The translations under genes were made by a program, and so were the position numbers. This document shows, piece by piece, positions 11,451-30,700 of a stretch of 64,000 bases of DNA. This stretch comes from Podarcis raffonei (lineage: Eukaryota > Chordata > Lepidosauria > Squamata > Lacertidae). Numbering within the stretch: position 1 is the first letter of the stretch; every line of letters starts with the position of its first letter. The notes beneath the pieces are model-generated. The model was not told the origin of the DNA. It did no database searches and worked only from the letters and a program-made list of their open reading frames with translations. The stretch lies in the NCBI RefSeq assembly GCF_027172205.1, contig NC_070611.1:41350979-41414978 (forward strand). Reading direction: 5' to 3'.

Positions 11451-13990
11451 TCTCTAACAGCCACACACATATGGCTGTTATAGTGGGACAGACAAGTTGG
11501 ACAAGTGTTACCTGGAAGATTTGCTTTTGTTGGCAGAATCACTGGCCTTTGCCTAACTTAAGGAAATGGCCACAGATTCCTTCTAGAAGGGGACATGTCC
11601 TCATTTCGCCTCCCTGTGGGGGATGATGTCATCCAGCTGTTTCTGTGTGAACTGAGACTGCAGTTTGGGTGGGTGGCGGGGGTGAACATACTGAAGAGGC
11701 ATAGAGAGTCAGGGGGCAGTTATTTGCTCTCTGTAAGAAAGACATCTGGATGCACATTGTACCCCTGAAGTTCTCACCACTGGGAATTTGGGGTATGTCT
11801 GTGTAGCAATAGTCTAAAAATGTTATTTCACCAATGAATTGGCCCTGTTTGGCCCTAAAAGGTTTCCCTAAATAATACTATTTTTGCATCCATTCTGCTA
11901 ATCTCCCTTGGCAGCAACTTGACTTTTAAGCAATTTCTGTGATTCATAGCCAGCAATGAGTTTCGGTTGAGAAAACATTGATGTGAAAGTGGAGCTTCCA
12001 AATTCCTTTATGATAGTGGCAATGTTCTTCCTCTTTTATGACAGTGCGACAGCAACATGTTATTCCTAATACAAATGGCTTTGTTTTCTCTAAGCACATA
12101 CTTTCAATTCCAGTTCATTAACGTCAAAAAAATATGAAAGAAACTATTACATAGAATGCAATGATTTTCTTCTTCTTTTGGTCAGGACCGAAGAGGACAG
12201 CTGAATGTTAAGAAAGTCAAGGGTTTCTTTTCTTGGCATAATCTATAGTGTTTTCAGAGCTGTATATTTTAAGAGCCTCCCTTTAGGATGGCTGCTAGAT
12301 TGGTGTGTTTGTTATTACCATATGCAAATTTTGCTTTTCCATCCACACAAAGCACAATAACAAAGGTTGCCCTTGGGGTGTCTAGCTTCACTGAAGAGCT
12401 GCAGTTACAAATAAAATAACATGATAATATTGGTACACTTCACACTGCAGTTTCCAAGTCTGACAGATTCTCAGTGTGATAAATCTGGAGCTGCTTGTTG
12501 TACTTGGTATGCTGAAAATAGATATATGACTGCAGTTTTACACTATGCTGCCGTAAGGTCAACCGTTCTAGTACAAAAAATACTTTCATGAAATCAGGGG
12601 GGGGAAATCACCTTTAACAATGACACTAGGACAAAGAAAGATTTTACCTTTAAAACTTTGAGTAATTTGAAACACAAACTTACAATTAATGAGGACAGAC
12701 AAAATATGACCACTAAAAACTGATATCAAAACTACTGATCTAACCCAGAGAAGACCTTAATTAGAGGGGAGAAGCAGAATATTTCTTTTCCCCACCCTAT
12801 GATTTATTGTGGAAAACCACCTACTCCATTCCAGTGTGGCCAAGCCACACATACACAGCCCGCTGTAGTGTAAATGTGTTTCATTGGCTCCTGTCCTGAC
12901 CTCTCTGTGGTGTTACAGTAGCACAGTAGGATTCTGTACTGCACAGGTTTCACAGCAGAACTCCTTGTGATGCTGCTGCAACAGTGGTTAGTTTCCTTGT
13001 TGTATCCAGTTGTAACAGTTCAGGAGCGGAATGTATATAAACTCTCATAAAGAAAGAATTATCTCCCGTAGGTTGACTTTAAACATTTATGAGCTTCACG
13101 TGATGTCAGAAGCTTGCATTTACACAAGTCAAATAATATACAGTAGTAGTATTCTCCTCCATGAGTGAAGCTACTGTAAGATGTCCTGCTGCAGTATTCC
13201 TTAGAAAGAAAGCCGTTTATATTCCCCATCCCAGGGATCTAATGTCAGTTCTTCCATGTACTCTGGAAATCAGAGGCATAGCTCATTTATTCACATATGC
13301 TCTGATGCCTATCCTCAGATGCACTGTCTTCATAGTGCCCCAATTATGAGGATTGTTCCTCTCCGCTGTTGCCAATTTTATGGCACCCCTATTTCGTAAT
13401 TCAGTCTGTGCTGCAGCAAATATCAGACAACCTTCAGTTTCTACTTGATTATATATACCCAGGGAATTCAGCATAGGGTATTTTGTTCTTTATGAATAAA
13501 AGTGAGCTGAGAAGTTTGTTTTACAGTATAGCACTTCCTCAATGGAGAAGTCTGCTGTGCACTACAACAGTCTGATATAAACCAGTTCCTGCCACCTAGT
13601 GGTCAAAAAAACAAAAATTCATACAGTAAACCTTTTTTTTAAAGAAAAATAAAATAATTTTCAAACATCTAAAAATTATCCAGTGACAATTATATTCTTA
13701 AAAATGGTTCTGACTGCTATATAATCAACTGAACTAAATCTAGTAGGATGTAATTTGTGCCAAAATAATTTGGCACCTTTAAAACAAAATCAAGTGTAGC
13801 CTGCAGATTGAGGTTTCAAATGAATTTGCTTCCATTATTGCTACATCTCATACCTGGCTGTTATCTTACAAGGCAGCAGGCTGTAAAAAACACTTCTTGT
13901 TACTGTAAAAGGCACCTATGTTTATACCTAAATTATGGAACCCTTAATCTTATTAGGCTTTTTGTATTATTAATAGTGATACCTCAAGCA
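11451..13990. other. Intergenic stretch, nothing recognised
   Basis: AT-rich complex sequence without exons, RNA genes or familiar repeats. The stretch 11900-12300 looks non-repetitive and could contain conserved regulatory DNA, which I cannot confirm by eye. Confidence 0.4.
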
Positions 13991-13996
13991 TTATTC

Positions 13997-14060
13997 AGAA
14001 ATAAGTCTGCCTGAACTCAATGTGTTTATTCTTTGGTTAAGTGTGTTTAGGATAGCAGCA
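13997..14060. repeat. Short palindromic dispersed repeat, copy 2
   Basis: Diverged copy: cagaaataagtctgcctgaactcaatgtg ... aagtgtgtttaggatagcagc. Confidence 0.4.
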
Positions 14061-14217
14061 GCTTGCTTCAGTCTCCTAATTTAATGTCACGTTATTTAAA
14101 AAATATGAAAGCCTTAAAGAATAGGTAGTGTATTAAGGAAACAAATCCAGTCAAAGGAGAATGATTCAGCCTTTGTCTCCATCACTACTGCAAATTGCCT
14201 GGATAGCTGCAGTTGGA

Positions 14218-14253
14218 AGAAGAAGAAGAAGAAGAAGAAGAAGAAGAAGAAGA
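14218..14253. repeat. (GAA)n / (GGA)n microsatellite
   Basis: About eleven gaa units followed by gga units, abutting the tail of the MIR-like element to the right and probably grown from its A/T-rich 3' end. Confidence 0.9.
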
Positions 14254-14257
14254 GGAG

Positions 14258-14495
14258 GAGGAGTTTGGATTTGATATCCCGCCTTTCACTCCTCGTCAGG
14301 AGTCTCAAAGCGGCTAACAATCTCCTTTCCCTTCCTCCCCCACAACAAACACTCTGTGAGGTGAGTGGGGCTGAGAGACTTCAAAGAAGTGTGACTGGCC
14401 CAAGGTCACCCAGCAGCTGCATGTGGAGGAGCGGAGACACGAACCCGGTTCCCCAGATTACAAGACTACCGCTCTTAACCACTACACCACACTGG
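14258..14495 (-). mobile_element. MIR/CORE-SINE copy, near full length
   Basis: On the minus strand: tgtagtggttaagagcggtag head, gggttcgtgtctccgctcc box, core ctgggtgaccttgggccagtcac, then an L2-like tail aaaggcgggatatcaaatcc ending in the GAA repeat. Confidence 0.8.
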
Positions 14496-14576
14496 AGAGT
14501 AGTTCTCACCCCAACCCCTTTTAGAGCCAAACTATTGGCTTCTTCCTTTTGTCCCCACAGGCTCTCATGCAACAAT

Positions 14577-14662
14577 CCAATAGGATGATGAACCAGGCCA
14601 GTGGCCCATTTAGTCTAGCATCCTGTTTTCAGAGTGTTCAACCAAGAGATCAACCAAGAGTG
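14577..14662. mobile_element. SINE/CR1-like fragment
   Basis: Contains aaccaggccagtggcccatttagtctagcatcctgttt, a motif also seen at 50452-50560 (ctagtccagcttcctgttctcacagtgg). A common reptile dispersed repeat, 5' end unclear. Confidence 0.5.
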
Positions 14663-14688
14663 TTCAACTTCGACCTCTGCCCTGTGCG

Positions 14689-14764
14689 TGTTTACTCGAG
14701 AGTAAGCCCAACTGAGTTCAATAGGCCTTACTCCCCAATAAGCGCTCACAAAGGACTGCAGCCT
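14689..14764. repeat. Short palindromic dispersed repeat, copy 3
   Basis: The clearest copy: ctcgagagtaagcccaactgagttc pairs with ataggccttactcc, then aaggactgcagcc. Confidence 0.6.
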
Positions 14765-15229
14765 TTGGAACTTATAAACAGCACTGAGAATAAAGATCGA
14801 AGGGCGCAGCAAGGAGGTTTACAGCCGGCTCTGTTTTCCGCGCAACAGATACCCGCAAACAAGGATGAAGGAGGAGCTGTCCTGTCGGAATGACCCTGAA
14901 CCACAGAGACAGAAAGTTACACACCATCGCTATCTAACCTTTGCATTAAACTGAGCCGGTTCCCCCCTCTGAATTCCAAGGCTATAGAGTTTCCACCTTG
15001 GAGCTATCAGAAGCCTAGAGCGACGCTGCTCTGCATCGGCAGAGCCTCTCAATCCCTGACAGAAGTTCACGCTGAGTATCACTCTACTATTTCTATCTCT
15101 CCTCCTCGGCTCTAGTCCCTTGGGAAACTCCCCAATCAGAAAAGAGTTTGTTTTCCCATAGGCTCCTTGGGTCGGGACCATAGAGATAGGAACGAATACC
15201 TATGAGTCCATGGGCGGCAATACACGAAG

Positions 15230-15401
15230 GACCCGCCGCTAAGGTAAAAGGTCAGCAGGAAGAGCCGCTCGCAGACTAGCGGAAGCGGAAGCGTTCTTCG
15301 TCACTTCCGTGCTTTTTCTTTTTAGAGCTTTGGCGGGCACACGTGCTGCCTGCGAGTAATTTTTTTGTTGCCGCAGCCGCCCTTAGGTTGGTCTGGTTGC
15401 T

Positions 15402-15404
<3 letters not shown>
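15230..15404 (+). promoter_or_regulatory. SNRPF: SNRPF promoter and 5' UTR
   Basis: This GC-richer stretch precedes the SNRPF start. It has ETS-like motifs: ggaagcggaagcg around 15281-15293 and cacttccg at 15302-15309. An E-box CACGTG lies at 15340-15345. There is no TATA box. ETS plus E-box without TATA is typical of housekeeping spliceosomal genes. The exact transcription start cannot be read from sequence. Confidence 0.6.
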
Positions 15405-21422
<6,018 letters not shown>

Positions 21423-21541
21423 CTATTTTTTTGGGGGGGGGAGTTGTTGTTGTTTTTTGACTGTGCTAAGAAATTTAGTTGTCCGGTTTTGTTTGCTTGC
21501 TTTTTAAAGGTTTCGTCAAGTAACATTTTTTATGGCCAAAC

Positions 21542-21590
21542 AATAAACATTGTCATTGAAGAAAAATTACCACTATGGAAGAAAAATAAA
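21542..21590 (+). other. SNRPF: SNRPF polyadenylation signals
   Basis: Two AATAAA hexamers, at 21542-21547 and 21585-21590, lie about 120 and 165 nt after the SNRPF stop codon, so cleavage is expected around 21560-21615. This leaves only about 150-200 bp before the CCDC38 stop codon on the opposite strand. Confidence 0.7.
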
Positions 21591-21762
21591 CATACTATTT
21601 CCGACAGTGCTTAATGGATAATTATATTATAGTCAAACAAGTATTTTAAAAGGAAACTGGATCAAACATCTGTCACAGTTTACCTACTATAACTCTGCTA
21701 AACAGAGCTAGAATCAAGATCTAGTGCTATTCCAAAAAGAAATGTCATGAAGCAAGAAGAAT

Positions 21763-24700
21763 TCAACAGAAATAGTAATCATCTTCACTTTTTGTAGTTA
21801 AATCTACAACTTGTACCCCTTTTTGTTTAGCTTCTGGCGGCTGGGAGCGGAAAACCAGTTTTCTTCCCACCTAAAATGAAGACAGAAAATATAAACCTAC
21901 TTTGTTAAATCAGCATGAAAGTTTTTCTTTGTAAACTTTTTTCTATAATACAGATTCTAGATTCTTTTTAACATGCACACTATCACCATGTTGCAGTATG
22001 CCCCTAACCATTTTTACTCAGTATTGGGTACTACTGAGTTCAGTAAGATTTACAGCCTAAGATATATTTTTAAGCACTCCTACTAACCCTTGTCTTTGGT
22101 ACTGCAATTGCTCTTTCCAGAGCATGCTTCAGCCGTTCTTCCTGGATTCTCTTCAGTTCTTTCAATTTATCTTCACGAACTCTTTTAAGAATCAGAGAGA
22201 GATTTTAGGAATTAGAGGACATTAGTATATTGTGAGAGGGAAGTGTCCACATCTTCTCCCTCCAGTGATGCAGTCTTGAATTGTGCCTATGCTTGTAAAA
22301 TTCAGCATTACTGTGGTAACAAAAAATGAGGGAGCTAGAGACAGTTTTGTGCACAGAATTTCTAAGGGATAAACTAGTTGCAACACCGTTCGCACTGTGA
22401 GCAATTGGTGAATTGATTAAAAGTGGCTGATCCACTTCAATTCTTTCCCTCCTGCTCCAGCCTTAGTCTGAATTGTTGCACTAGTGTTCGCTATTTGAAT
22501 TGAGAGGAAAGCACTGGCAATAACTGTATTGCTAGAAATAGCAAGCCCCAGGAACCGGGCCTGGATTGACACCTCCATGTCTGCTATTTACCCAGATCCT
22601 ATGTAATTGCTAAATTATGTGAATGATATGTCTAGTCTGGCCCTAAGAAGGTGGGACAACTAATAGTCATTTATAAAATACTTATAATACTAGGGTGGGG
22701 ATGTCCATCTAAACAGAAATGTTTTTCACTTTGTGAAACTCTAATGCCTATAGGCTAAAAACTGGTGACTGTTGTCTCAAAAGTTTGGTCCAGAAGATAG
22801 TGTTGTGTCAGGGAACTGCCATCGGAGCCAGAGGCGGAGGGAAGGCTCCAGAGGGATGCCGGAGAGGGTCCCAGCAGGCAGAGAGGCAGCCCATCTGCTG
22901 GGGAAGGAAATCAGCGTAACACCAGTGGAGAAGGGGGGCAGATGGGGGAATTGGAGAGGAGGCTCCAGGACTCTTCACCGGAGACCAGCGGAGAGAGCAC
23001 GGGTGCTCCGCTGCCCACACCCTCCCTGCGCAGAAGACTTCCGCGCAGGGAGAGTAGGAGGAGACTTGGCGTCAAAGAACTTCTTTGCTGGAAGAAGTTC
23101 AAGAAACGCCCACTGACGGATTCTGCCAGCGACTGAAACAGCCATGAAGTGAAGGGCTGTCCAGACAGAAAGGGTTCAACCAGGTAACCTAGCCAGGAGT
23201 GGCGGCAACTTACGCACGAGCAATCCCTATAACCATTACATGTTGCAAGCTCAGATGTGACTAAGTGATGGGAATACATAACTGGCATACTTCTTTAAGC
23301 ACTGGCATTAAGGTTACCTCTGCCGCCTTTGTTTTGCTCGGAGTTTCTCCATAGTTTCAACAGTCTCAAGGTATTCCGGTGGAAGTATTTCCAACATCTC
23401 ACACAGTTCTGAAACTCTGATTTCTATTGCTTTCAGCATTTGAAAGGCGGTCATGCTGGATACTTCAATCGTTCCACAGCAAGCCCTATACACCTCTGTT
23501 ATTTTTTTCTTAAGTGTATTCAGCGATTTATCCTTAAGATTTAAGAAAGGGATTTTATGTAAACCACAGCAAATGCTTACGTTATACTAAACAAAAAAAG
23601 GTCTACACTGAAACTTTAAAATAAGATGAACTCGCAAGCAATATAAAAGATATAATCATTTTTAAAATATAATATAGACAATTCATTCTACAGTCCTAAA
23701 AAGGGAAACAGTCCTGAAAATGTGATGGCACTTATTCAGCACGTAAGGCAAAACCGTAAGAGAACTGGCAGAATAAGGCACATGGATTGCAATGTTAAGT
23801 CAATGCAGTGTTGAATGTCAAGTAGGATTAAATCTAATAAAGGCACAAATAAATCTAATAGTTCGATGCGCTTCTGAGCTTCTGGGGGCTCTCCAGGGGG
23901 GAAAGTGTTTTTACAATACTATAGGGACATAATTCCTGTAGATCCCTCCTCCAAATCATTGTCATTGGAGTACCCTGTGAAAATAACTTCCTGCAATTAG
24001 AAACTAAACCAGCTCAGGGAGTCCCTGATACACCTTGAGATGTCTTGTTAATGGTGCAACTCAGAACTAGGAGAACCCCTGAATCACAGATGGAGCTGGT
24101 GCACATTCCTGTTTCCAGTATATGCCTACACCACTACTTCCGTGTCCACTTTTTGGGCACCAGGTAGGATGTCAGTGTTGGGCTCCCTGGTACTGTATCC
24201 CCTAGCTATACTGGCCCTGGTTCAAACTGCTACACATAGGTAATGTGGTATCACATAGACAAATTGTGATACTTCTACCCAAGTCATTAGAAATAGTATT
24301 AAACTGAGTTTTACTCAAAGTAGACCGGTTGAAATTAATAACCCTAATTTCAGTGGCTCTACTCTGAGTAGGAGAAGCACGGAATATCACTGGCGCTGTG
24401 GTCTTGTAGCCTGTCAAGGTTTTTAGAACTGAGAGAGCTAGTCTGTGTTATAAAGATTGTATAAATGTACAAAATTACCATGGATATTGGATTATAGTCT
24501 CCGGAAGAAAACACTTTGATTTTTAATTCCAGTTCAGCACTTTTCTTTTCTTCTTTGAGGCGAGCAGCTATAAGAGCTTTTTTCTCATTTACTATATCAT
24601 TTATCCTTTTTTCCCTATAAAAAAGGCTGTGAAAAGTTGTAACTAGTATTCATAACTATTTTGTAGATTAGTTTTTCTGTGCAATAACCCAACTCTCATA

Positions 24701-27700
24701 TTCTGGCTGTTCTAGGCAAAGCAGCATTTTTATTCTACAGACTTCTAACAGGTTTAATAGGATTTCTGTCTTCCCAGGAAATTCTGAGAATCGTAGTTCA
24801 GTGATGATGGGCGAAGATCTCTCAGAGCTTGTGCAAATGCTCCTACAAGATGGTTAACGCTTGTAAGTGGCCTACTTGTATAAACAGAATAGGTTCAAGG
24901 AGAGTGAGCTCATTAAAAATCACTCATCCTTGACTAGAAAAACCATTGTTTTTCTTTTTTAAAAAATTGAAGATACCTGTAAAACAACAGGGACATACTT
25001 GTGCAAATGATGTTGATACTGGAGAAAACGTTTAGCATGGAAACACATCTTAAATAAAAAGATGTAAAAAGACTGATGATGGCACTGAAATTGTTCAGAT
25101 GCTTTTGACACAAACTGAAAGTTGAAACATACTAACCCTCATCTTGAACACCTACAGTCCCCAGCAGTATTTACCTCCTAGTCACTGGGGGGGGGGGGAA
25201 ACCCCACCTCTCCAATAACGTTGATATTTTCAATATCAACTGCACTATGTTCCACCAATATTCAGTGTTAGAAACTCAGATATAAAATCTAATCGCCAAA
25301 TGGCACCTTAAACCTAGGTTACAGTCACCACAATGAAATATCTAGGTGCCTTATTTTGCAATAAACTCTGCTAATATTATTATTCATTTCTATGCTGCTT
25401 TATATTTTAAAGAACAGATCTCAAAGTAGTTTACAAGACATTAAACATCAAATAAAACAATCCAGAATAAAGCAAATTCAAGCTTCAAGGAAAATTATTT
25501 CCAATCTTTCTCTAAGGGACACTTTCCTTTCCCCAGTTAACAGATCCCCACATGGTTGCAACTGGACCCACACCAATTGCAAACACACCTGGTGCCTTGC
25601 TAATTTCTAACACTGCCAATATTGTATGCTCCACTGTGGAACTAGTCCAGGCTGAAGTCTCCTAGAACTGCTGATTGGCTGTTCAAACTGGTCCATTAAG
25701 AAGCTATGGGTGTTCTGTTTAAGGCATAGTACCCTAGTGCCCTAGAGTGAGATGAGCGCACAACCCTAGAGTCTGGCAAGACTGGCCCGAACGGGCAGGG
25801 GTACCTTTACCCTAGTGCCCTACAGATGTTTAGGGCTATAACTTCCATCAGCCCCAGCAAGCATGGCCAAAGTTCAGGTCTGTGCAACTGTATCTGAAGA
25901 GTACCATATTGGTTATCTCCGATTTAAGGAATCAGTGTAAAGGCTACTTGGTGATTGTCTTTTATCCCTGTCTGTACTGCTTTTCTGCTCTGGCTTTCAG
26001 CATGATAACTTGTTTTGTCTATGACTTGCTATGGTGCTTCAGCTGCTACCAACCTCAAGCCTAAACTAATCCATGGTCTGCAGTTGTGGTGGGGAACAAA
26101 ACATTCCCATCTCATTCCATCAAAACCACTTCACTCTCCTCTTTCGGAGCCCAGCAAAGCATTCCCTGAACTGATGAGATTTCTGCTACACATTAACTCT
26201 ACTTCTGTCTTTACAAAGTGCTGTCCTCTTGTCATGTTAGTTTTCTATATAGTGGCAAACAGATTGGCTTCACTAAACAAATATGTAGTAGTCGTGTTAG
26301 TAGAAGGGGACCCACTTTGTACCCGAGGAGGAACAGAAGCAGCGCATTTCAAAACGTTTCACTTTTAAATAACTTACATTCCCTGAACAATGGCGTGTTC
26401 TCTCTGCCTTGCGTCTTCTAGTGTTCCACTGAGATCTTGAATATTTTGAAACAGTGATAGATTTTGTTCCTCAAGATGCCTGTACATCTGAAGCAACTCA
26501 TCTGGATCTTTGAAATATATCTCTGGTTCCTAATGCAGGAGAAGGAATACTATAGAGTTGCTGAAAAATGAGTCCTATCAATGCAGTTGCAAACAGTTCT
26601 TGATAAAATAAAAATTGTTAAAAATGGGAGGGGAGATTTTTAACACTGGGCTGCAATAGGTATGACAGATTGCACTTGCCTTGCTACTAAATTTTAACAA
26701 AAAATGTTAAAAATTATTGTCCAAGTGAAGGTCAATTCACAAGTTCTTTTTCTGCTGCACGTTAATCTCAGAACACTGCCTTGAAGCCAGATTCCCTAAT
26801 GCAAGTCCACAGCATACTTGCCGGTATGAATACGAATATGCTAATTCTTGATCTAGAGGGCCAAGAACACTGAAATCTACGCAGAAAGTTCCCTTAGGTA
26901 TGAAGAATTTACATTTCAACATACGGATGGAATCCATACATGCAGGAATCTTACAGCCATGCTTGCGGCCAGTGGCTACCTCCTAGCAGTTTTGGCCCAG
27001 AGGTTGTGAAGATGTTGTACAATTGAATGAAAAGCAACAAAAGGTCCCATTTTTATAGGATGCTGTTGTATTTAACAAATATTAATTCATCACCTCGTCA
27101 GTGTCTAGATCTTCAAGCGAAATATCATCATCTGAAGAGGCAGAGATACTTTTTTCACTTGCACAGCTGTTATAAAAGGAAAAATTAATTCAGATTTGTG
27201 TTTATACATTGAAGTTTGCCAAGTCAGTGCTCAGTGGTGGAAGGAACGTTGTGTTCGATAAAATCGAGAACTTGTTCTTTGTAAGCCCAGGCTAACCAAC
27301 GTGCAGTGCTCCCAATGATGTTATGATTCCAACTCCGCGCAGTCCCCGCTGACACTCTAGTTCACATGCCAGTAGCCAGGGGGATGATAGATGGGAGAGC
27401 TGGCGCCCAAAAGCAGAATTGTACAACTACAGTGGTACCTTGGGTTACAGATGCTTCAGGTTGCATGTTTTCGGGTTGCGCACTGCAAAAACCTGAAAGT
27501 ATCAGAACGGGTTACTTTCAGGTTTCGGCGCTCGCTGCGGGTTGCGAACGTGCCTCCCGCACGGATCACGTTCACAACCAGAGCATCCACTGTACTTCCA
27601 CGTGCCCCAAAGGGATAAGCACTTCTCTTTCTTGAAGAGAAGCTCTTTATGTTACATCTACAACCCGAAACGGAGAGAACTTTTTAAAGCAATTAAATTT

Positions 27701-30700
27701 CATAGAGTACCTTGCTAGTGATTTTTTTCTCCCTTCTGTTGAGAATCTTTTGCTCAGTGATAGTCTTGATGCCCTCTTAAAAAACCTGTAGTCGCCTCCT
27801 TCAAAAATTAACAAGTCTGTATTATTACCTTTATTCGGCAACAGGGTTATAAGAACTATATTACATATCTTACGTTATTTTCATTAATATTGGAGTGCCT
27901 ATCCTGTGGCCATCCAGATTTTGCTGGGTTACAATTCCTAATTGTAACGCTGGGTGGGGTTGCTCTGAACTGGAGTCCAGCAACATCTGTAGGGCCACAG
28001 CTTAAGACACCCTTGCCTTATATTAAAGACAGGATGTGGAGCTGCCTTAAAGAAAGACATCAGGATCCTGCATACAAGTATTCGTTGTGCAGCTAGTGCC
28101 TGTTAAACTTTGCCCAAATGAACTGTTGCCTGTATTCAGAACTAGAAAGGCATCCTTGCCACTAGCATTTACCATTGGGGGGGGGGAAAGGTAAGGGTGT
28201 GGGGGTATTTTGTCTGCCTTAACTTATTTCGCCCTATCATTCCTTATGTATCACTTCCTGAGTTTTGCTTAGATAAGAGGTGGTCCCTGATCCCATTTGC
28301 CATAATGTGAGTGGCTGAAATTCCTTATCGCCTTCCTTCAGCTACTCTCTGTGCGCAAGCTCCAGTCGACACTTAAATTACAGAGCAGAAGCTTCCCTGG
28401 TGGAAAGAGCGGTGTATTCCCTCAAACTGTTGCTGTACAGATGGGCAATGGGAGGCGTATGATTCACAGCACACAATTTAAGGCTCTTAGATCATATACA
28501 GCTGGGACACAATCTAATACTCAATATACTTTGGTGGCAGGGATGGTGGGACGAATTAGAGAATTCCATCACAAGCCCAAATATGTCTCTCCCAATGATG
28601 ATATGCCAGCAGAACGTCACAGATATACCGGTACTACTCCATACTGGCAGAGTGGCCAAAATGTAGTGGAGGGGGGCGGTGGAGACTGATCCCATCCCCA
28701 ACACTGGCATAGCATTATGCCAACTTCAGAAGTGGGGGTGGGGAATCAAAAGCTGCATACAGAAGTTAGCAGAGGGGAAAGCTCCATTGCCTGCCCCATT
28801 TCTGACTGCCCTGGCAATGGTGGATAAGGCATTTGATCGAATCCTTAGTCTGTTCCCAGGAGGTGATGCATCACCGCCTTTGATCAAGTGCAATACCTCA
28901 GGGTACCCCTGGGGATCTGGGAGGAAGACTCTGTCCAGAAGCCCAGATGGGGAGTGGGTGTTTCATGGCTGAATGGAGATTTGAACCTGGTCGAATGCTC
29001 TAGCCCAGGGGTCAGCAAGGTTTACCTGCCATGGGCCGGATCACTCCCACGGAGATCGTCCGTGGGCTGGACTGGCACAGCGTGATACTAGAAATTGCGT
29101 CTGCGCATCTCTGTGGCGCCGGAAATCACTTCTGCACATGCCCAGACGCCGGAAATCACGCCTGCACAGACGCAATTTCTGGTATCTGCGCATGCACAGA
29201 TGTGATTTCTGGCACCGCTCGGCGAGTGCCCGCACTGCACTGGGGACTCGCCCTGCAGGTGGTTCAGGGCGGCTTGTGGGCCGATAAAACAGTCTTTGTG
29301 GGCCGCATCCAGCCCATGGGCCACACGTTGCCGACCCCTGCTCTAGCCACTACACACCACTGTGGCTCTTGCAGCCCTTGCTCCATTCATAATACGGTCC
29401 TGCCTGGAATATCTGGTGCAGGCAAAGATGATATTCCTACAAGAAAGTCCTTCTTCCCATTGAATCCTTACCTTGGCTTTTCTGATGGTCTTTCTTCACA
29501 TCAGTTTCAGAAAAAAATACTGACGATGATGAAGGTAGCAGTTTCTTGGGATGTTGTTGCCCTTTGACATGAGCCCATTTGTCTAAAGACGCGGTTCAAA
29601 CAGCACAGAAATATTTGGTAGTAAGTAACTTGATAGGCTATTTATACACACCAGCTTGCTAAATCCAAACCAGAGTGGGTCACACCCACACCATACATTT
29701 AAAGCACTCATACTGTATACTGGTTTAACAGTCATGGCTTCCCTCAAAAAATCCCAGGAACTTTAATTTGTTTAGGGTGATGACAGCTAGATAGAACAAA
29801 TGGTCTAACTTGGTATAATAAGACCACATCCTTCAAGTACCAGAGCCAAACTGATGGTGAGGAGAAAAGGAAGGAAGGAGGAAGGTTCACAGAGAGCAGA
29901 GACACCACTGTGAGGTAAAAGTTGGAGGGAAACAGTACAATAGACACAAAACAAAGACTAGAAAGTTGTTTTTTTAAATCTCTCTAATACAAGTTAAACG
30001 ATGAGAAAAACTAAGGCGCCTAAAAAAACCAGTCACACCCAACCTTCACTGACTCTAGGCAGGACCAGTCAGACCCTGAGGTGGAAGAGAAGGCAGAAGG
30101 CTGACAAGGACTGCCATCCCATCAGTTGGGAATGTCGAGTTTGCATCATCCAGCAAACTAGATTACTGCTTCACTGGTCTGCACTTTATACATCAATGGG
30201 GCAGATATGGGAACAACATTGATCCTTAGACATTGTTTCTCAGTTTCCACTCTGGGAGAATTGAAAAAAGAGGGAACTGAAGTGACTTCTAACATGCAGG
30301 GGTGCAGTGCAATATAAGTTTCTAGTGGACAGTACTAAAATGACATACTTACTTATTTTTTGGTGTAATATGAAAGAAGTAGACCCCATCCTGCTTTTCT
30401 CACGAGCAGGAAAAGAAAGCAAAGACTTTGAAACGTTTCTTTTATCCTTTTTCAATAGCTTCTTTTTTGCCACCTGTTGTTCTTGCCACTCTTTAGGAGA
30501 CACACTCAACAAAAAAGCTTCGTAGGATAAATACAGTCTCAGATTATCTTCACTGTTTGCAATTTCACTGCAGACATTAAAGGATGATCGTTTATAAGCA
30601 AGCAGACAGTCATATTTTAGTGAAGTACAACAGCCAAATGTTATAAAGAAAATAAACTGACATTATTGTAATAAACAATGCAAAAGCAAATGAACAAGAG

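Noticed and set aside
1-15000. Exons of NTN4, expected to the left of SNRPF
   Set aside because: I looked for laminin-type or netrin-domain exons on both strands and found none; the gene presumably lies outside the window.
29031-29567. 178-residue plus-strand ORF
   Set aside because: It runs across a hAT-like MITE and antisense over a CCDC38 exon; no recognisable domain.
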